64,000 bases of DNA from Streptomyces sp. CB02058 (GTDB taxonomy: Bacteria; Actinomycetota; Actinomycetes; Streptomycetales; Streptomycetaceae), in assembly GCF_001905505.1 (NCBI RefSeq), contig NZ_LIPG01000007.1, forward strand, positions 434,001-498,000, in the 5' to 3' direction. Shown here one piece after another: positions 43,536 through 51,978 of the stretch. The position numbers and the translations under genes are program-made. Within the stretch, counting starts at the first letter, position 1, and the number at the start of each line of letters is the position of its first letter. Below the pieces are notes generated by a model. It saw nothing but the letters and a program-made list of their open reading frames with translations, did no database searches and had not been told where the DNA came from.

Positions 43536-44288
43536 TCAGCGGCCGGTCTGCCGCATCAGGAGGTCGCGCAGGGCGCGGGTGTGGCGGCGGCTCACGGCCA
43601 GCTCCGCCTCCCCGATGCGCACGCTCATGCTGCCCGCGTCGAGCCGTAGTTCGTCGATCCGGTTCAGCGCGACGAGATGGCGGCGGTGGATGCGCACGAA
43701 GCCCCGGGAGCGCCAGCGCTCCTCCAGGGTGGTGAGCGGGACGCGGACGAGATGGCTGCCGGTCGCGGTGTGCAGCCGGGCGTAGTCGCCCTGCGCCTCG
43801 GCGTACGCGATGTCGTCGACCGGGACGAAGCGGATCACGCCACCCAGTTCGACGGCGACCTGGTCGGCCGCGGCGTCGTGGACGGACGCGGAGCGTTCGC
43901 CGACCTGTTCGGCGACCCGGCGTACGGCTTCGGCGAGGCGCTCACGGCGCACCGGCTTGAGCACGTAGTCGACGGCCTTGAGGTCGAAGGCGTGCACGGC
44001 GAAGCCCTCGTGGGCGGTGACGAAGACGATGAGCGGGGGTGCCGCGAACCCGGCCAGCAGCTGGGCGACGTCCAGTCCGGTCAGCCCCGCCATGTGGATG
44101 TCCAGGAACACGACGTCGATCGCCGAAGGGTCGTCGGGCCCCGCGTCGACGGCACCGCCTATCCTGCGCAGCGCCTCGGTGGCGCCGGTGGCTCCCTCGG
44201 CGCTGCGGATACGGGGATCGGCCCGCAGGAGGTAGAGGAGTTCCTCCAGGGCGGGTTCTTCGTCGTCGACGGCGAGTACGCGCAGCAT
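43536..44288 (-). CDS. LytTR-family response regulator
   Basis: A 250-aa regulator: receiver domain (VLAVDDEEPALEELLYLL, phospho-Asp in VVFLDIHMAGLTG, Lys in VLKPV) and a C-terminal LytTR DNA-binding domain (about 145-245; IAYAEAQGDYARLHT, FVRIHRRHLVALNRIDEL). First gene of RR-DUF485-symporter-kinase. ATG 44288 lies 8 bases after TAAACT, again a leaderless arrangement. Confidence 0.9.
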   Translation of the reverse strand: MLRVLAVDDEEPALEELLYLLRADPRIRSAEGATGATEALRRIGGAVDAGPDDPSAIDVVFLDIHMAGLTGLDVAQLLAGFAAPPLIVFVTAHEGFAVHAFDLKAVDYVLKPVRRERLAEAVRRVAEQVGERSASVHDAAADQVAVELGGVIRFVPVDDIAYAEAQGDYARLHTATGSHLVRVPLTTLEERWRSRGFVRIHRRHLVALNRIDELRLDAGSMSVRIGEAELAVSRRHTRALRDLLMRQTGR

Positions 44289-44360
44289 GAGGCCGGAGTT
44301 TAGGTGCATTCCCGGGGTGATGGCGTGAGTGATTCACGGGTTCGTCGCGTACCTGAGTGC

Positions 44361-44573
44361 ATGCGCGCGATCGAACCTCACGTCGATGCCGGAGCCTATG
44401 CGCTCGGGGTCCTCGGGCAGGCCGACGCATGCCGTTTCGAGCGGCATCTGTCGGAGTGTTCCGCGTGCGTGGTGCGGGTGCGCGAGTTCGGCGAGGTGGT
44501 GGAGCATCTGGCGGCGTACGTCCGGCTCCTGCCGCCCGGGGGCGCCCACCGGGCGTTCCCGTGGCGGCGGTGA
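44361..44573 (+). CDS. orphan zinc-finger (ZAS) anti-sigma-like protein
   Basis: A 70-aa protein with the H-x3-C-x2-C pattern (HLSECSACVV) preceded by the usual HVDAGAYALGVLGQADACRFE helix. It stops after the domain with a short Pro/Gly tail and no membrane helix. No sigma gene is adjacent, so it may be a free-standing anti-sigma factor or a truncated one. It is 9 bases from the convergent Fpg gene. Confidence 0.72.
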   Translation: MRAIEPHVDAGAYALGVLGQADACRFERHLSECSACVVRVREFGEVVEHLAAYVRLLPPGGAHRAFPWRR

Positions 44574-44582
44574 CCGGGGCCG

Positions 44583-45443
44583 CTACTTCAGCAGCCGGGA
44601 CATCCGACGGTCGGCGAGCGGCTTGCCCCCGGTCTGGCAGGTGGGACAGTACTGGAGCGAGGAGTCGCTGAACGACACCTCAAGCACGGTGTCGCCGCAC
44701 ACCGGGCAGGGCTGCCCGGTGCGGCCGTGGACCCGCATGCTGCTCTTCTTCTCCGCTTTGAGGCGGCCCGCCGCGACGCCCTTCGAGCGTTCGACGGCGT
44801 CCTGGAGCGTGGTGCGCATCGCGTTGTACAGGTGGGTGATGTCGTTGTCGCCGAGGCTGGTGGTGAGCTTGAACGGGGACATCTTCGCGACGTGCAGGAT
44901 CTCGTCGCTGTAGGCGTTGCCGATGCCCGCGATCAGCGACTGGTCGCGCAGGGCGCCCTTGATCTGCCTGCGTTCCCCGCCCAGCAGCATGGCGAAGGCG
45001 TACCGGTCGAAGGAGTCGGCGAGCGGGTCGGGGCCGAGGCGCGCCACCCCGGGCACGTCCGCCGGATCATGGACCAGATGGACGGCGAGGCGCTTGGTGG
45101 TGCCCATCTCGGTCAGATCGAAGCCGTCCCCTCCGGCGAGGACCGTCCGCAGGGCGAGCGGCCCCTTGCCCGGCCGCGGGGTGGTCGCCGGAAAGCTGTC
45201 CTTCCACTGCAGCCAGCCGGCCCGCGCGAGGTGGATGAGCAGATGGAGTTCCCCGGCGGTGATGTCGAGGAACTTTCCGTGCCTGCCCACGGCGGTCACG
45301 GTGGTTCCCGCCAGGTCCGTGAGCGGGGGGTCGTACGTCTTCAGGACGCTGATCGCGAGCGGGAGCACCCGGGCGATCTCCTTGCCGACCAGGTGGTCGT
45401 CGAGGAAGTCCCGCAGGGCTTCGACTTCCGGCAGTTCGGGCAT
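44583..45443 (-). CDS. Fpg/Nei-family DNA glycosylase
   Basis: A 286-aa base-excision repair enzyme. The N-terminal catalytic Pro-Glu (MPELPEVEALRDFL) is intact, the helix-two-turn-helix region (DQSLIAGIGNAYSDEIL) follows, and the C-terminal zinc finger has two CxxC pairs (CPVC...CPTC). Lyase and glycosylase residues are present. Compared with canonical MutM the lesion loop differs, so oxidised pyrimidine or purine preference cannot be decided. Confidence 0.88.
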   Translation of the reverse strand: MPELPEVEALRDFLDDHLVGKEIARVLPLAISVLKTYDPPLTDLAGTTVTAVGRHGKFLDITAGELHLLIHLARAGWLQWKDSFPATTPRPGKGPLALRTVLAGGDGFDLTEMGTTKRLAVHLVHDPADVPGVARLGPDPLADSFDRYAFAMLLGGERRQIKGALRDQSLIAGIGNAYSDEILHVAKMSPFKLTTSLGDNDITHLYNAMRTTLQDAVERSKGVAAGRLKAEKKSSMRVHGRTGQPCPVCGDTVLEVSFSDSSLQYCPTCQTGGKPLADRRMSRLLK

Positions 45444-45489
45444 GACTCCAGCCTGCCGCACCGGCCGGGCGGACGCGCGGCACGGGTGT

Positions 45490-46359
45490 TCAGACGGCGG
45501 GTCCCCGCAGGCCGTAGACGCGCCGCGCGGTGGCCGCGAGGACGGAGCGCTGTTCGTCCTCCGTCAGCCGGCCGGTCAGCTCGCGTGCCGCGCCGAGGAC
45601 GTCGGCGTACGGGGCGGCGAGCCCGCACACCGGCCAGTCGGAGCCGAACATCAGCCGGCCGGGTCCGAAGGCCTCGATGACCGTCTCGGCGTACGGGCGC
45701 AGGTCGTCGAGGGTCCAGGAGCGGTGGTCGGCCTCGGTGACCAGTCCGGAGAGTTTGCAGACGGTGTTGGGCAGCGCCGCGAGCGCCCGCAGTCCGTCGG
45801 CCCAGGGGTGCGTGCTCCCGCTCGCCACCGGTGGTTTGCCCGCGTGATCGAGCACGAAGGTGAGTCCTGGCAGCAGTGCGGCGGCGCGGACAGCGGCGGG
45901 CAGCTGGTGCGGCCGGACGATCAGGTCGTAGACGAGGCCGGCGTCGGCGACGGCCCGCAGCCCCCGCCGCACGTCGGGGCGCAGGAGCCACTCGGGATCG
46001 GGTTCGCCCTGGACCTGGTGGCGGATTCCGACGAGCCGGTCGCCGCCGGGCAGCGCGCGGAGCGCGGCGAGGGTGTCCGCGACGTCCGGCGCGGTCAGGT
46101 CGGTCCAGCCGACGACGCCCGCGACGAGGGCGCTGCCGTCGGCGAGCGCGAGGAATTCGGGGGTCTCCTCGGCGACGGTGACGGTCTGGACGAGGACGGT
46201 GGCGACCACTCCGGCGGCGCGGGCCTCGGGTTCGAGGTCGGCGAGGGTGAAGGTGCGGCGGATGGGGGCGAGTTCCTCGCCGGTGATCCATTCCTGGTCG
46301 CGCACCGCGAGGTCCCACACATGGTGGTGGGCGTCGATGACGGGCAGCCGCTGTGTCAT
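45490..46359 (-). CDS. amidohydrolase-family lactonase (L-fuconolactonase-like)
   Basis: A 289-aa metal-dependent hydrolase of the amidohydrolase_2 group. It starts with the metal motif IDAHHHVWD, has HQVQGEP and FVLDHAGKPP mid-protein (His ligand), and FGSDWPVCGL near the end (Asp). These are the marks of sugar lactonases such as L-fucono-1,5-lactonase and relatives. It follows the aldo/keto reductase by one base, so dehydrogenase and lactonase would act in sequence on an aldose. Confidence 0.8.
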   Translation of the reverse strand: MTQRLPVIDAHHHVWDLAVRDQEWITGEELAPIRRTFTLADLEPEARAAGVVATVLVQTVTVAEETPEFLALADGSALVAGVVGWTDLTAPDVADTLAALRALPGGDRLVGIRHQVQGEPDPEWLLRPDVRRGLRAVADAGLVYDLIVRPHQLPAAVRAAALLPGLTFVLDHAGKPPVASGSTHPWADGLRALAALPNTVCKLSGLVTEADHRSWTLDDLRPYAETVIEAFGPGRLMFGSDWPVCGLAAPYADVLGAARELTGRLTEDEQRSVLAATARRVYGLRGPAV

Positions 46360-46360
46360 G

Positions 46361-47329
46361 TCACAGGAGCCCTTCGGACCGCAGGTCGTCCCAGAGCGCG
46401 TCCGGGATGGGCGTGCGGAGCCGGGCGGCCGCGTCCCGCACCTCCTCCGGGGAGCGGGTGCCGACCAGGACCCCGGCGACGGCGGGGTGGCGGAGCGGGT
46501 AGTGCAGGGCGGCCGCGCGCAGCGGGACGCCGTGTCCTTCGGCGACGGCCCGGATGCGCAGGGCGCGGTCGAGAAGGTCCGCGGGCGCCTCCGCGTAGTC
46601 GTAGGTCGCGCCGGGTCGTGGGTCGGCGAGCAGCCCGGAGTTGAAGACTCCCCCGACGACGACACTGCGGCCCCTGGCGGCGGCCTCCGGCAGGAGTGCG
46701 TCGAGGGCGCTCCGGTCGAGGAGGGTGAAACGGCCGGCGCACAGGACGGCGTCGACATCGGTCTCGCGGAGGAAGCGGGTGAGCATGGCGGTCTGGTTCA
46801 TGCCCGCGCCGATGGCCCCGACCATGCCTTCGGCGCGCAACTCCTCCAGCGCCGGATAGCCCTCGCGGAAGGCCGCTTCGCCGTGCTCGTCGGGGTCGTG
46901 GAGGTAGACGACGTCGACACGGTCGAGCCCGAGACGGACGAGGCTCTCCTCGACGCTGCGGCGGATGCCGTCGGCGCTGAAGTCCCAGCGGCGGCGGTGG
47001 GTGTGCGGTACGGCGAATCCGTCGGAGAGCCCGTGCCGGGCGGCCGACGCCTCGGGAGCGAGGGGGTCGAGCAGGCGCCCGGCCTTCGTGGACACCGTGT
47101 ACTCGTCCCGCGGCCGGTGGCGCAGTGCCTCTCCGAGGCGGCGTTCGGAGAGACCGAGCCCGTAGTGCGGTGCGGTGTCGAAGTAGCGCACGCCCTCGTC
47201 CCACGCGGCGTCCACGGCTGCGGCCGCCTGCCCGGGATCGACCTCGGAGAAGAGGTTGCCGATGGCCGCGGCCCCGAAGGAGAGTTCGGTGATCTCGACC
47301 GCGCTGTGTCCGAGCCTGATGCGCCGCAT
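46361..47329 (-). CDS. aldo/keto reductase (L-fucose/D-threo-aldose dehydrogenase-like)
   Basis: A 322-aa TIM-barrel oxidoreductase with the AKR tetrad region (YFDTAPHYGLGLSERRLG: Asp, Tyr; STKAGR: Lys; VYLHDPDE: His) and C-terminal NAD(P) segment (GVLVGTRSPEEV). The YFDTAPHYG.GLSE form is typical of D-threo-aldose 1-dehydrogenases, which oxidise L-fucose to its lactone, matching the downstream lactonase. Later pathway genes are not in the window. Confidence 0.82.
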   Translation of the reverse strand: MRRIRLGHSAVEITELSFGAAAIGNLFSEVDPGQAAAAVDAAWDEGVRYFDTAPHYGLGLSERRLGEALRHRPRDEYTVSTKAGRLLDPLAPEASAARHGLSDGFAVPHTHRRRWDFSADGIRRSVEESLVRLGLDRVDVVYLHDPDEHGEAAFREGYPALEELRAEGMVGAIGAGMNQTAMLTRFLRETDVDAVLCAGRFTLLDRSALDALLPEAAARGRSVVVGGVFNSGLLADPRPGATYDYAEAPADLLDRALRIRAVAEGHGVPLRAAALHYPLRHPAVAGVLVGTRSPEEVRDAAARLRTPIPDALWDDLRSEGLL

Positions 47330-47384
47330 GCCCTTGCCGCTCCCGACGGTCGTCCTGATGGTCTGCTCTGTTCCGTACAGGACT

Positions 47385-47399
47385 ATTCATCGGATCAAT
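47385..47399. promoter_or_regulatory. imperfect palindrome upstream of the aldo/keto reductase operon
   Basis: ATTCATC-G-GATCAAT: 7-base arms with one mismatched pair, 56 bases before ATG 47329. The form resembles FadR-type GntR operators of sugar-acid operons. Confidence 0.4.
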
Positions 47400-47432
47400 C
47401 GGGCCCGTCAACACTCTCCGGGTGATTGACCG

Positions 47433-48791
47433 TCACGCGGGAGCGGGGACCGTGGGCAGGAGTGTGTGCAGCTCGTGGAGTTCTTCGTGGACCGCGGAGG
47501 CCAGCTGGTCGAGATCGGGCAACGCCTTGCCGTCGGCCACCAGTCCGACCTGTACGCGCCCGCCGTAGGTGGACAGGGCCACGGCCAGGGCCTGCCCGCG
47601 GGCCAGCGGCGCCATGGGGTAGACGGCGCGGAGCGGGCAGCCGCCGAGCGAGAGCGCGGAGCGGGGCAGGGGCACGCTGGTGACCAGGATGTCGAAGAGC
47701 ATCCGGGCCGCGTTCCCTGCCAGCGGCGCTCCGAACCGGTGGGCCAGCGCGGGCAGCTGGTCCGCCAGCACGGCGACGGCCCCGGCGCCGCGCAGCGGCC
47801 CGGCCGCCTTGTTGCGGTCCATGCCCGTGCGCACCAGGCGGAGCCGTTCGCGGGCGTCGGGTTCACCGACGGGGAGCCCGAGGAGGTAGCCGGAGAGCTT
47901 GTTGCCGGTGGCGGCGCCACCGGGCCTGCGCCGGGACACGGGGACGAGGGCGCGCGGATCGGCGCCGGGCAGCGACTCGCCGCGTTCGAGCATCCAGCGG
48001 CGCAGGGCACCGGCGACCACGGCGAGGAGGACGTCGTTGGCCGTGCCGCCCTCGGCACGCCGGATGCGCTGCACCGCCTCGGCGTCGAGCTCGGCGGTGG
48101 CCAGCCGGCGGGTGCCGCTGGAGCGCGCGGTCAGGGCTGTGCCGGCGCGCAGGTCGAGGCGGCTCGCGCGCACGACGGAGGCGCCGACCCCCAGGGCCCT
48201 TCCGACGTCACCGAGCCGGTCGAGGGCCATGCCGGCCGCCTCGTACGGGCCGGGCAGCCAGGAGCGGGGCGGCACGGGCGCCCGCCGGCGCACCTGGCCC
48301 CGGCCGGCGCCCGCGGAGGCGATCTGGTCGAAGATGCCGGCGCCGATGGCGACGGCCCGCATCCCGTCGGCGAGCGCGTGGTGCAGCTTCACGAGAACGG
48401 CGAACGGGCCGCCGCCCGCGCTGTCGAGGAGGTACATCTGCCAGGGCGGCAGCCCCCGCCCGAGCGGCTGCTCCATGAGTTCTCCGGCGAGCCGGGTCGC
48501 CTCCGCCATGAAGTCGCCCTCGGCGAGCACGACCCGCTTGACGTGCCGGTGCACGTCGAAGTCCTTGTCGGTGAACCATGCCGCGCCGCCCACGGGCAGC
48601 AGGACGTCGCGCACCCGCATCCGCAGCCGGGGAATGGCGGCGGCACGGGCGCCGAGCAGGTCGAGCAGTTCGCGCGAGGTCACGCCGGGAGCCGGTTCGA
48701 AGACGGCGAGCGCGCCGAGGTGCATCGGATGGGCATCGGATTCGAGGTGCCAGAAAGCCAGATCAAGAGGTGCCAGAAGCTCGGTACTCAA
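47433..48791 (-). CDS. wax ester synthase/acyl-CoA:diacylglycerol acyltransferase (WS/DGAT)
   Basis: A 452-aa bifunctional acyltransferase making triacylglycerol or wax esters from acyl-CoA. The catalytic HHxxxDG motif is intact (H137-H138...D142-G143 in HHALADG); the N-terminal MSTELLAPLDLAFWHLE and C-terminal SVPLPRSALSLGG segments are family features. Length is normal. It begins with the rare codon TTG at 48791, supported by GAGG five bases upstream. The transcript probably continues no further, as 103 bases with a separate operator precede the reductase. Confidence 0.9.
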   Translation of the reverse strand: MSTELLAPLDLAFWHLESDAHPMHLGALAVFEPAPGVTSRELLDLLGARAAAIPRLRMRVRDVLLPVGGAAWFTDKDFDVHRHVKRVVLAEGDFMAEATRLAGELMEQPLGRGLPPWQMYLLDSAGGGPFAVLVKLHHALADGMRAVAIGAGIFDQIASAGAGRGQVRRRAPVPPRSWLPGPYEAAGMALDRLGDVGRALGVGASVVRASRLDLRAGTALTARSSGTRRLATAELDAEAVQRIRRAEGGTANDVLLAVVAGALRRWMLERGESLPGADPRALVPVSRRRPGGAATGNKLSGYLLGLPVGEPDARERLRLVRTGMDRNKAAGPLRGAGAVAVLADQLPALAHRFGAPLAGNAARMLFDILVTSVPLPRSALSLGGCPLRAVYPMAPLARGQALAVALSTYGGRVQVGLVADGKALPDLDQLASAVHEELHELHTLLPTVPAPA

Positions 48792-48869
48792 CGGGGCCTC
48801 GCGTCATCGACAACGGAACGGCGGAATCGAAGTCAATCCCTCCGCGCCGGTTACGGTCAAGCATGGACA

Positions 48870-48888
48870 TGTTACGTACTGTTACAGT
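48870..48888. promoter_or_regulatory. TGTTAC direct repeat overlapping ACTGT-T-ACAGT palindrome
   Basis: TGTTAC at 48870-48875 and 48880-48885, with ACTGTTACAGT at 48878-48888, about 80 bases before the WS/DGAT start. The spacing is like TetR-type operators of lipid genes. Candidate only. Confidence 0.35.
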
Positions 48889-48927
48889 CTCGCGCCGTCT
48901 CGAAAGGGGCGCTACCGGTCCGAACCG

Positions 48928-50994
48928 CTACCGGCGCTCCGCGATGAAGAACTCACACCACACGCACTTGCCGGTCCCCCGGGATTCCACACCCCAGACA
49001 TCGGCCAGTCGGTCGACGAGCATGAGCCCGCGGCCGGAGACGCCGGACTCCCCGGCCTCCCTGCGGCGCGGCAGCGCGCTGGAGCGGTCCTCGACATCGA
49101 CCCGCAGGCGCCGGTCGGGTCCGGTGAGCACCCGGATGGTGACGATGGCTCCGCCGTCGGTGTGCATCAGCGCGTTGGTGATCAGCTCGTCGGCGGCGAG
49201 TTCGACCTCGTCGGCCCGGTCCCTGGCCCCCCAGGCGCGCACCGCCGCCCGGATCATGTGGCGGGCGGAGGTCAGCGCCTCCGGGTCGTTCTGCGCGACG
49301 TGCTGCTGGAGCCGGCCGCCCGGGTGCGGGGCGTGGGCGGCGTTGCGGCGCAGCAGCAGTACGGCCATGTCGTCCTCGCCGCCGCGCTCGTCGACGACCT
49401 CGCAGAGCCGCTCGGCGAGCTTCTGGAGGTCCTCGGGCCCGTCCCGCACGGTCGAGGCCAGCAGTCGCATGCCGTCGTCGAGGTCGGTGCCCGGCAGCTC
49501 CACCATGCCGTCGGTGTAGAGGATCAGCGTCTGGCCGGGGTCCAGGTCGACGGTGCTGACCGGGTATTCGAGCTGCCCGAACTCCGCCGAGAGACCGAGG
49601 GGCATCCCGCCGTCGACGGGCAGTTTGCGGCAGCTCCCGTCGACGTCGCGCAGGGCCGGATCGACGTGCCCCGCCCTGACCAGCTGCACTACTCCGGTGG
49701 TCAGGTCGGCCTCGGCGTAGGTGCAGGTCGCGAAGCGGTCGGTGTCGAGCTCGTGCAGGAAGACGGAGGCCCGGGCCATGACCGTGGCCGGACTGTGCCC
49801 CTCGGCCGCGTACGCCCGCAGCACGATCCTGAGCTGGCCCATGACGGCCGCCGCGTGGGTGTCGTGCCCCTGTACGTCGCCGATGACCGCGCCGACACGG
49901 CCGCCGGGCAGCGCGATGATGTCGTACCAGTCGCCGCCGATGTCCCGGCCGAGCTTCGCCGAGCGGTAGCGGACGGCGACCTGGGCACCGGGCACCTCGG
50001 GAATCCGGCGGGGCAGCATCGCCTGCTGGAGCCCCTCGGCGAGATCGTGCTCCTGCTCGTAGAGCATCGCCCGCTGGAGGCTCTGCGCGATCGAGCTCCC
50101 CAGGGCCACCAGCAGGTTGCGTTCGTCGCTGGTGAAGCCCGCCTTGTTGCCGTAGAGCAGCCCGAGCGCGCCGATCGGGCGCGCCTGGGCGATCAGCGGC
50201 ATGTAGGCGGCGGCGGTGATGCCGAGGTGGCTGATGTGGGGCCACAGAATGGGGTACGAGGCCGCGAAGTCCTCCGCGCTCTCGATGAAGCGGGGTGCGA
50301 GCGTGCGGATCACCTCGCTCATCGGGTAGGGCTCGTCGACCCGCGTGTAGCGGGTGCCCTGGACGAAGGCCCCTTCGGGTCCGTCGGCGACCAGATGGAT
50401 GCGCCCGGACTCCAGCAGGCCCATGACGAGGCTGGTGGCACCGAGATGGGCGAGGCCCCGGGAGCTCTTCAGCACCTCGGTGACATCCTTCACGGTGCGC
50501 GCGTGCGCCAGGGCGGCCGTGGTGCCCTCGACCAGGCTGGTGCGGCGCCGTCGTTCCTCGTCCACGGTGCGGCGGGCGGTGGACTCGGCGAGCTCCTGGG
50601 TGGCGTCACGGATGATGCCGATGATGCGGCAGGGCCGCCCCGTGCCGTCGCGGCGGATGAACCCCTGGGTGTGCGTCCAGCGCAGGCCGCCGTCCCGCCG
50701 CGTCCTGCGGAAGTAGGCGCCGTAGTTGCTGCGGCCGCTCTTCAGCGCCTGCGAGACCATGTCGTCGAGGCGGATCCCCTCGTCCGCGGGCACCCGCTGG
50801 GCGAGCGTCGCAGGCCGGCCGTCGTATTCGTCGGGGCGCAGGTCGAACACGTCGAGGGCGGCCTCATCCATGTGCATGAGACCGCTGTCCAGATCCCAGT
50901 CGAAGCTGCCCATTCGGTTCAGGGCGAGGCTGAGGTCCGGGTGGGCGGGCCAGTCGTCCGGGAGTGACAGGGCACCCGCTACCCGATCATCCAT
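48928..50994 (-). CDS. PAS-GAF-PP2C (SpoIIE) phosphatase with C-terminal RsbW-like ATPase domain
   Basis: A 688-aa signalling protein: PAS (about 20-130), GAF (about 150-310, IGALGLLYGNKAGFTSDERNLLVALG), PP2C/SpoIIE phosphatase (about 330-540; AKLGRDIGGDWYDI, AVIGDVQGHD, LYTDGMVE, DDMAVLLLRR) and an HATPase_c_2 kinase domain (565-688; ELAADELITNALMHT, GRGLMLVDRLA). It joins the opposing activities of a partner-switch cascade, dephosphorylating anti-anti-sigma factors and phosphorylating them. No sigma or anti-anti-sigma gene is adjacent. ATG 50994 is chosen; a GTG three codons upstream is possible. Confidence 0.88.
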   Translation of the reverse strand: MDDRVAGALSLPDDWPAHPDLSLALNRMGSFDWDLDSGLMHMDEAALDVFDLRPDEYDGRPATLAQRVPADEGIRLDDMVSQALKSGRSNYGAYFRRTRRDGGLRWTHTQGFIRRDGTGRPCRIIGIIRDATQELAESTARRTVDEERRRRTSLVEGTTAALAHARTVKDVTEVLKSSRGLAHLGATSLVMGLLESGRIHLVADGPEGAFVQGTRYTRVDEPYPMSEVIRTLAPRFIESAEDFAASYPILWPHISHLGITAAAYMPLIAQARPIGALGLLYGNKAGFTSDERNLLVALGSSIAQSLQRAMLYEQEHDLAEGLQQAMLPRRIPEVPGAQVAVRYRSAKLGRDIGGDWYDIIALPGGRVGAVIGDVQGHDTHAAAVMGQLRIVLRAYAAEGHSPATVMARASVFLHELDTDRFATCTYAEADLTTGVVQLVRAGHVDPALRDVDGSCRKLPVDGGMPLGLSAEFGQLEYPVSTVDLDPGQTLILYTDGMVELPGTDLDDGMRLLASTVRDGPEDLQKLAERLCEVVDERGGEDDMAVLLLRRNAAHAPHPGGRLQQHVAQNDPEALTSARHMIRAAVRAWGARDRADEVELAADELITNALMHTDGGAIVTIRVLTGPDRRLRVDVEDRSSALPRRREAGESGVSGRGLMLVDRLADVWGVESRGTGKCVWCEFFIAERR

Positions 50995-51040
50995 GTGCGC
51001 CACTCTGCCATTATTTGTCCGATTCCTCGACCGAACCGGG

Positions 51041-51062
51041 CGACTTGAACGCGTTCAAGTCG
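51041..51062. promoter_or_regulatory. palindromic operator 1 upstream of yndJ-like gene
   Basis: A perfect 22-base palindrome whose 11-base left arm is CGACTTGAACG. It contains the likely -35 (TTGAAC, 51045-51050) of the downstream promoter. Paired with operator 2, whose centre is 43 bases away (four helical turns). Confidence 0.7.
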
Positions 51063-51073
51063 CCCTCTATGCT
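51045..51073 (+). promoter_or_regulatory. promoter of the yndJ-DUF1990 operon
   Basis: TTGAAC at 51045-51050, a 17-base spacer and TATGCT at 51068-51073. The -35 lies within operator 1, and operator 2 covers the region just after the predicted start of transcription, the layout of a repressed promoter. Confidence 0.55.
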
Positions 51074-51082
51074 CAGCGCGAG

Positions 51083-51106
51083 ACGAGTTGAACACGTTCA
51101 ACTCGT
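51083..51106. promoter_or_regulatory. palindromic operator 2 upstream of yndJ-like gene
   Basis: 11-base arms ACGAGTTGAAC / GTTCAACTCGT separated by AC. It shares the TTGAAC-x-CGTTCAA core with operator 1, so one dimeric regulator should bind both. Confidence 0.7.
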
Positions 51107-51141
51107 TCGTCGCGACACGTCGTGAGGCGGGGGTGGGCACG

Positions 51142-51978
51142 GTGTCCGTACTGGTCGGGCTGATCGTGATGCTGGGCATGCTGGTGATCGTCCCGATGGG
51201 GCTGCGGCTCGTCGGCGACCCCCTGCTCGACCCGGTACGCCGCCTGTGGCCGCTCTTCGCGGTGCCCGGCGCCGTCTCCCTGTGGCTTCCGCGCGGGGAT
51301 GCCGCGACGGCGCTCGCCCTCTGCTACGCGCTGGGGACCCTGGCCCTGGCCGCCCACGCGCCCCTGCGCCTCGCCCGGACCCGCACCGTGCGCCCGGCGG
51401 AGGCCGCCGTGCTCACCGCGCTGGTCACTCCCTCGGTCGCCGCCCTCGCGCTGGTCGCCGAGCGCTCCGGGCACGAACTGTTCGGTTTCGGGCTCGGCAT
51501 CCTGGCCCTGACCGTGCCCCACTTCCACTTCGCCGGGTTCGCCGCCGCCCTGGTCGCCGGTCTCGTCTGCCGCGCCCAGGACGGCACGGGGGGCCGGTTC
51601 GCCGCCCTGAGCGTGCCGCTCGGCACCCTTCTCGTCCTGGCCGGCTACTTCGTCGGGGACTGGGCCGAGCTGGCCGGGGCGGTCGTCCTCACGGCCGGAA
51701 TGTGGACGGTCGCCCTCCTGACCTGGCGCGCCGTCCACGTCTCCGGACGCGACCGCGCGACCCGGACCCTGCTCACCGTCTCGGCGGCCGTACTCGTGGT
51801 GACCATGGTCCTCGCACTGAGCTGGGCACTCGGCGAGGCGACCGGGCTGCCCCACCCCACCCTCACCTGGATGGCCGCCACGCACGGGCTCGGCAACGCG
51901 CTGGGCTTCGCGCTCTGCGCGCTGCTCGCCCTGCGCCGGCTCCAGGACCTCACCCACCCGGAAGGCAGCACCGCATGA
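51142..51978 (+). CDS. YndJ-family membrane protein
   Basis: A 278-aa protein with about eight predicted membrane helices, starting MSVLVGLIVMLGMLVIVPMG. The motif VPHFHFAGFAAALVAGLVCR with its His pair in a helix is characteristic of the YndJ family, whose function is unknown. GTG 51142 is chosen (GGGGGTGG upstream); GTG 51133 and TTG 51088 are in frame, but the last falls inside operator 2. It is coupled to DUF1990 by ATGA. Confidence 0.78.
   Translation: MSVLVGLIVMLGMLVIVPMGLRLVGDPLLDPVRRLWPLFAVPGAVSLWLPRGDAATALALCYALGTLALAAHAPLRLARTRTVRPAEAAVLTALVTPSVAALALVAERSGHELFGFGLGILALTVPHFHFAGFAAALVAGLVCRAQDGTGGRFAALSVPLGTLLVLAGYFVGDWAELAGAVVLTAGMWTVALLTWRAVHVSGRDRATRTLLTVSAAVLVVTMVLALSWALGEATGLPHPTLTWMAATHGLGNALGFALCALLALRRLQDLTHPEGSTA

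Noticed and set aside
47899..50967. 1022-codon plus-strand frame
   Set aside because: It crosses two well-supported minus-strand genes (WS/DGAT and PP2C) and the gap between them; no domain or start signal.
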